A stretch of DNA of 64,000 nt. Source: Paraliobacillus quinghaiensis. GTDB lineage: Bacteria; Bacillota; Bacilli; Bacillales; Amphibacillaceae. The position numbers were made by a program, and so were the translations under genes. Of this stretch, positions 59,918 to 64,000 are shown in pieces (positions within the stretch are counted from its first letter, which is position 1; each line of letters starts with the position of its first letter). Under the pieces are notes generated by a model. The model saw only the letters and a list, made by a program, of their open reading frames with translations. It was not told the DNA's origin and did not search any database. The stretch spans positions 62,001 through 126,000 of the forward strand of contig NZ_QJSH01000004.1 in assembly GCF_003426025.1 (NCBI RefSeq), given 5' to 3'.

Positions 59918-60858
59918 ACCATTTCAGCACTTTGATATTTTTTCAATACAACGTCAGCCAATGTTTCAATAAACTCAGGTGCGATATTTGGCATTGGTGG
60001 GCGATAATAACTTGCTCCTAATTCATCACAAACTACTTTACACTCATAGTCATTGTCATAACGTACTTCCAAGTGGTCTACAATGAAGCCAACTGGGGCA
60101 TAGACAAATGTACGATAGCCTTTTTCCTTGTATAGATCTCTTGTTAGATCTTGCACATCAGGTCCTAACCAAGGATCAGGTGTATTTCCTTCACTTTGCC
60201 AACCGATTTCGTAGTTTTTAATACCTGTTGCTTCTGAAATCATTTTTGCCGTTGTATTTAATTGCTCTGGATATGGATCGCCATCTTTTAAAATCTTTTC
60301 TGGTAAACTATGTGCAGATACGATAAGTACTGCTTTTTCTTTTTCTTCTGGTGACATTTTGTCGTATTCACCTAAGATCGCTTTCTTCCAGTAATCGATA
60401 AAACCGGGTTCATCATACCAGCTCTCAACAGATGAAATAACAGGTTTCCCTTGTTTTTCAGCTTCTGCTTGTGCGCGACCATTATATGCTTTTACACTAA
60501 AAGTAGAGTAATGTGGTGCTAATACAAGTGAAACTGCCTCTTCAATCCCATCGTCAGCCATTTGTTTTACAGCATCTTCAATAGAAGGTTCAATATGTTT
60601 TAGCCCTAGATAAGGAACAAATTCTACTTCATTTTGCATTTTATTCGCTTGCTTAGCAATCGCCTCTTTTTGTTGTTCCGTTCTTTTAGCAAGTGGGGAA
60701 ATACCACCAATTGCACGATAGCGATCCGTTAAATCTTGCAGGGCTTCAGGGCTTGGTTTGCGTCCATGTCTAATGTCCGTATAATACCTTTCAATATCTT
60801 CCTCTTTGTAAGGTGTACCATATGCCATTACAAGTAATCCTACTTTTTTCTTTGCCAT
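59914..60858 (-). CDS. hemH: Coproporphyrin III ferrochelatase (HemH/CpfC)
   Basis: The enzyme inserts iron into coproporphyrin III. I start at the ATG at 60858 ([24 protein letters not shown] six bases upstream), giving 314 residues. Seen are [13 protein letters not shown], the catalytic His in SAHSLPEK (about H183), [15 protein letters not shown] and the metal-side Glu in [15 protein letters not shown]. It follows hemE after 14 bases and overlaps hemY. Confidence 0.95.
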   Translation of the reverse strand: MAKKKVGLLVMAYGTPYKEEDIERYYTDIRHGRKPSPEALQDLTDRYRAIGGISPLAKRTEQQKEAIAKQANKMQNEVEFVPYLGLKHIEPSIEDAVKQMADDGIEEAVSLVLAPHYSTFSVKAYNGRAQAEAEKQGKPVISSVESWYDEPGFIDYWKKAILGEYDKMSPEEKEKAVLIVSAHSLPEKILKDGDPYPEQLNTTAKMISEATGIKNYEIGWQSEGNTPDPWLGPDVQDLTRDLYKEKGYRTFVYAPVGFIVDHLEVRYDNDYECKVVCDELGASYYRPPMPNIAPEFIETLADVVLKKYQSAEMV

Positions 60859-60872
60859 TTGAAACATCCTTT

Positions 60873-61904
60873 CTACTGTTTTGAATAGTGATGAACTAGT
60901 TCTGTTACTTTTTTCAATATAGCTGGATCAATTTCAGGAGTAACGCCATGACCTAAATTGAATATATGAGCAGGTAAATCTCTCCCTTGATCAATGATTG
61001 CTTTCGTTCGCTCTTCGATTGTTTTCCAGTCAGATAACAAGATTGCTGGATCCAAGTTACCTTGCAGTGGCTTGGTAATTCCAAGATCTCTTGCTTCCTT
61101 AATTGAGATGCGCCAATCGATTCCAATCACATCAACAGGCAGATCGTTCCATTCCATAATTAAATGACTTGCGCCAACTCCGAACAATATAAGTGGTACA
61201 TTCTCATCTTTCAATTCAGTAAATATTCGCTCCATTATTGGTTTAATATAATAGCGATAATCTGGAACAGATAGTGCGCCTACCCACGAATCAAAAATTT
61301 GAATTGCTTGTGCACCAGCTTTAATTTGTGCTTTAACATACGTGATTGTTGTATCAGCAAGCCTTTCCATTAACGCAAACCAGGTAGCAGGATCTCTATA
61401 CATCATAGCTTTTGTTCGGTGATAATTCTTAGAAGGGCCACCTTCAATCATGTAACTTGCCAATGTAAATGGTGCACCACTAAAACCGATTAACGGAACA
61501 TCTAACTGTTCTTTTGTCAGTAATCGGATCGTGTCCATTACATACGGAACATCAGACTCAGGGTCAATTGTTCCTAATTTCTCCACATCAGATTTCGTTT
61601 CAATTGGTTGATCAATCACCGGGCCAATCCCTGTTTTAATTTCCACATCAACCCCAATAGCCGGTAATGGTGTCATAATATCCTTATATAAGATTGCTGC
61701 ATCAACACCATACTGTTCCACTGGTAAACGTGTTACATATGCGCATAACTCTGGTTGATGGGTAATCTCAAATAATGAATACTTTTCTTTTAACTTACGG
61801 TATTCCGGTTGTGATCTCCCAGCCTGACGCATAAACCATACTGGCGTATAATCTGTTTTCTCACCTCTAAATGCTTGTAAAATTGTTTCATTCTTTTTTT
61901 TCAC
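60873..61904 (-). CDS. hemE: Uroporphyrinogen decarboxylase
   Basis: HemE decarboxylates uroporphyrinogen III to coproporphyrinogen III. I choose the GTG at 61904 ([21 protein letters not shown]), because AGAGGTG lies eight bases upstream; this gives 343 residues. The family signatures [16 protein letters not shown] and [17 protein letters not shown] are visible, as are IDWR and the end NLGHGVTPE. First gene of hemEHY. Confidence 0.95.
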   Translation of the reverse strand: MKKKNETILQAFRGEKTDYTPVWFMRQAGRSQPEYRKLKEKYSLFEITHQPELCAYVTRLPVEQYGVDAAILYKDIMTPLPAIGVDVEIKTGIGPVIDQPIETKSDVEKLGTIDPESDVPYVMDTIRLLTKEQLDVPLIGFSGAPFTLASYMIEGGPSKNYHRTKAMMYRDPATWFALMERLADTTITYVKAQIKAGAQAIQIFDSWVGALSVPDYRYYIKPIMERIFTELKDENVPLILFGVGASHLIMEWNDLPVDVIGIDWRISIKEARDLGITKPLQGNLDPAILLSDWKTIEERTKAIIDQGRDLPAHIFNLGHGVTPEIDPAILKKVTELVHHYSKQ

Positions 61905-62018
61905 TACAGCTTCACCTCTACATGACAATCATTCTTTTTTCTAAATAAACTTTACTTTGCGTTGTTAAACTTTTAATTATAATCATTACAAATAAATAAC
62001 ACTTGTAATTATAGCGCA

Positions 62019-64000
62019 TTACCGTACAAATGATAAAGTAATTTGATTTGACGGTTCTCCTTCTTGTTTTGTTAAGCTATTATATGGAACAATATAATAC
62101 GTTGAAGGTTGAAATAAAGAGACATTATCTAATGTAAAACTTCCTTTTCCTTTAACTTCACCAATTTTATTAGCTCCTGTACTGGTTGATTCATATATAT
62201 GGTAAATAACACGTTGATCATTTGATGGAGTCCAGTTTAATTCACCACGAATAAGGGAGAAACCACCAAATTTATAACTAGCTTCTAAATCAGTAATCCC
62301 TGGCAATACTATTGGTTCCTCTACATCTTCAACACTCGCTGGTTTAGAAAAAGTACTTGATAGCGTTTGTTGTTGATCCAAACTTTCTAATATTGCTTTT
62401 GTAGCTTTTGTTGGTGCAGAACTTCCCTCTGTTAGATAATGCGCCTCGTCACTTTGATCATAACCCATCCACATGGTTGTCACATAGTCAGGAGTTATCC
62501 CGGCAAACCATGCATCCTTCACTTGACCGGCAACATGTGGATGTTGTGTTGAACCAGTTTTACCAGCTAACGCTTTTTTGTATACTCCTGACTTGGCTGT
62601 ACCATGATCAACCACACTCTCTAACATACGTAACATATTCCATGCTACTTGTTTAGAAAATACTGTTGTTACATCAGGATCTGCTTCACCGATCACTTCG
62701 CCATTTCGGTCTTGAATAGAAGCAATCGAGTGTGCCTTTATCCATTCTCCTTCATGAATAAATGTGCGATAGCCTTGTGCTACTTGTATTGGACTGATAC
62801 CTGTTTCTAACCCTCCTAATGCAATTGCCAGACCTTGATCTTCAATGCCTAACTGCATCTTTTTTAAATAATCTTTACTATAAGGGATCCCAATTTGATC
62901 TAATAACCAAACAGCTGGTGCATTTTTTGAATATTGTATTGCCTCATACATGCTTACTTCTTCACTGTAAACATTATCGTAATTGGTCGCAGTGTAACCA
63001 TCATATTCTTGCTTGCGATCTTCTAATAAGCTATATGGACGATAGTCAACCATCATCGCCGGACCATAAACCGCTAATGGCTTCATGACAGAACCAGGTT
63101 GTCTTTTTACCATAGCCCGTTGATAATCACCTATCTGAAAATCTCGTCCACCAATTACCGCTTCTAACTGACCTGTTTGTTGTTCCATCAATACAAATGC
63201 CGATTCTACATTAGGTTCGGAACCTTTAAAGTACGTATCTTTTTGTAATTCTTGATACGCAATTTTTTGTGCTGTTTCATTAAGATTAACCGTAATTCGG
63301 TACCCACCGCGCTTTAATTCAGCAATGGTAAGTTGATACGTGTCTTTCGCTTCTCGAATAACAATATCAAGATAATCATCTAACCAAGGCTTTTCTTCTG
63401 TCTTCTGTTCGACAACCCCTAACGTTCTCCCTTGTAGTGTTAACATCTCTTCTGTTTCTAGCATACCTGCTTTTTCCATTTGTGACAAAACAATATCACG
63501 TCGTGTCTTTGCGCGATCAGAATCAATATATGGTGAATAAGTGTTAGGTGCTTTTACTAACCCAGCAAGCATTGCACCCTCTGCAACGGTTAGATCTTCT
63601 ACAGGTTTTTCAAAAAAATATTTTGCCGCTGTGTTCACTCCATAGTTTCCATGTGCAAAATAAACTTCATTCATGTATAGTTCTAAAATCTCACTTTTAG
63701 TGAAATGACGTTCCAAATAAATGGAGGCCATTACTTCTTTCGTTTTGCGCATCCATGTCTTATCATTATCTAAAAATAAATTCTTTGCTAATTGTTGTGT
63801 AATCGTACTTGCACCTTCGACTTTATCAAGAGCAACAATATCACGATAAACGGCACGCATTACTGATTGAAAATCCACGCCTGCATGCCCGAAAAACCGG
63901 ACATCTTCTACTGCTATAAAAGCATTTTGCACATGTTCAGGAACTTGACTAATTGATACCAGTTCTCTATTTTCCTGATATATTCTACTAACTAATGTAC
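62019..64000 (-). CDS. pbpF: Class A penicillin-binding protein, 5' end cut by window
   Basis: The frame continues past 63932 to the window edge (TLVSRIYQENRELVSISQVPEHVQNAF), so the start is outside. The glycosyltransferase domain has EDVRFFGHAGVDF and GASTITQQLAKN, then KEVMASIYLERHFTKSEILELYMNEVYF. The transpeptidase domain has SVMK (SxxK), SKN (SxN) and KTGST. The C-terminus (about last 90 residues) is a fibronectin-like domain. It polymerises and cross-links peptidoglycan at the outer membrane face. In B. subtilis pbpF lies beside hemEHY, which supports the symbol; other class A PBPs remain possible. Confidence 0.85.
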   Translation of the reverse strand, partial: TLVSRIYQENRELVSISQVPEHVQNAFIAVEDVRFFGHAGVDFQSVMRAVYRDIVALDKVEGASTITQQLAKNLFLDNDKTWMRKTKEVMASIYLERHFTKSEILELYMNEVYFAHGNYGVNTAAKYFFEKPVEDLTVAEGAMLAGLVKAPNTYSPYIDSDRAKTRRDIVLSQMEKAGMLETEEMLTLQGRTLGVVEQKTEEKPWLDDYLDIVIREAKDTYQLTIAELKRGGYRITVNLNETAQKIAYQELQKDTYFKGSEPNVESAFVLMEQQTGQLEAVIGGRDFQIGDYQRAMVKRQPGSVMKPLAVYGPAMMVDYRPYSLLEDRKQEYDGYTATNYDNVYSEEVSMYEAIQYSKNAPAVWLLDQIGIPYSKDYLKKMQLGIEDQGLAIALGGLETGISPIQVAQGYRTFIHEGEWIKAHSIASIQDRNGEVIGEADPDVTTVFSKQVAWNMLRMLESVVDHGTAKSGVYKKALAGKTGSTQHPHVAGQVKDAWFAGITPDYVTTMWMGYDQSDEAHYLTEGSSAPTKATKAILESLDQQQTLSSTFSKPASVEDVEEPIVLPGITDLEASYKFGGFSLIRGELNWTPSNDQRVIYHIYESTSTGANKIGEVKGKGSFTLDNVSLFQPSTYYIVPYNSLTKQEGEPSNQITLSFVR

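Overview
The window is a low-GC, densely coded chromosomal segment of a spore-forming member of the Bacillaceae. Evidence for this is the gerP spore germination operon, asnO, comK, spx/mecA, a FapR-type operator and a T-box leader. Gene order follows the Bacillus subtilis 1.08-1.23 Mb region in reverse and compacted: mecA-spx-yjbC-opp-trpS-yjbA-fabF-fabH-med-yjzD, then yitW/V/U/T/S, then asnO-yisL-gerP-addAB-yhjE-yhjD-comK, then yhfN-lplJ-yhfI and hemYHE-pbpF. An Oceanobacillus/Virgibacillus/Gracilibacillus-like organism is my inference; no species marker is present. mecA (left edge) and the penicillin-binding protein gene (right edge) are cut by the window.

Layout. 1-10 kb: stress and competence regulators (mecA, spx), an acetyltransferase, a secreted putative glycosyl hydrolase, and the oligopeptide ABC transporter oppABCDF. 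10-18 kb: T-box-controlled trpS, yjbA, fatty acid initiation and elongation (fabH-fabF behind a FapR-like operator), the Med lipoprotein and small membrane proteins. 18-21 kb: uppP, an iron-sulfur Fnr and a second Crp/Fnr regulator. 20.5-28.6 kb: yit genes, a GGDEF response regulator, an Nfu N-domain protein, YitT, DegV and a short-chain dehydrogenase. 28.8-36 kb: MATE transporter, asparagine synthetase, NERD protein, a DUF2089 mini-operon, YisL and a DUF418 membrane protein. 36.4-45.6 kb: gerPABCDEF converging on addBA. 45.7-51.9 kb: TVP38 protein, YhjD, ComK, and a TnpB-only IS200/IS605 element next to a coiled-coil gene. 52-64 kb: M48 protease, lipoate ligase, metallo-hydrolase, a GntR-regulated ABC exporter, the coproporphyrin branch of haem synthesis and a class A PBP.

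The most surprising observation is the oppA-like gene. Its product carries a normal lipoprotein signal and linker, but the two halves of the mature substrate-binding protein are in swapped order (C-terminal half first, N-terminal half second) in one intact reading frame, as in a circular permutation. Other non-routine structures are: a seven-unit array with exact 21-bp periodicity upstream of asnO; three copies of a roughly 370-430 bp non-coding element made of two opposed hairpin modules with CCCGCT-type inverted ends; a TnpB lacking the usual RuvC-II glutamate, whose element end supplies the last codons of a neighbouring gene; and a diguanylate cyclase placed between a degenerate and an intact receiver domain.

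No tRNA, rRNA, CRISPR array or prophage was seen. All family assignments are by eye from motifs and remembered homologues; no search was run.
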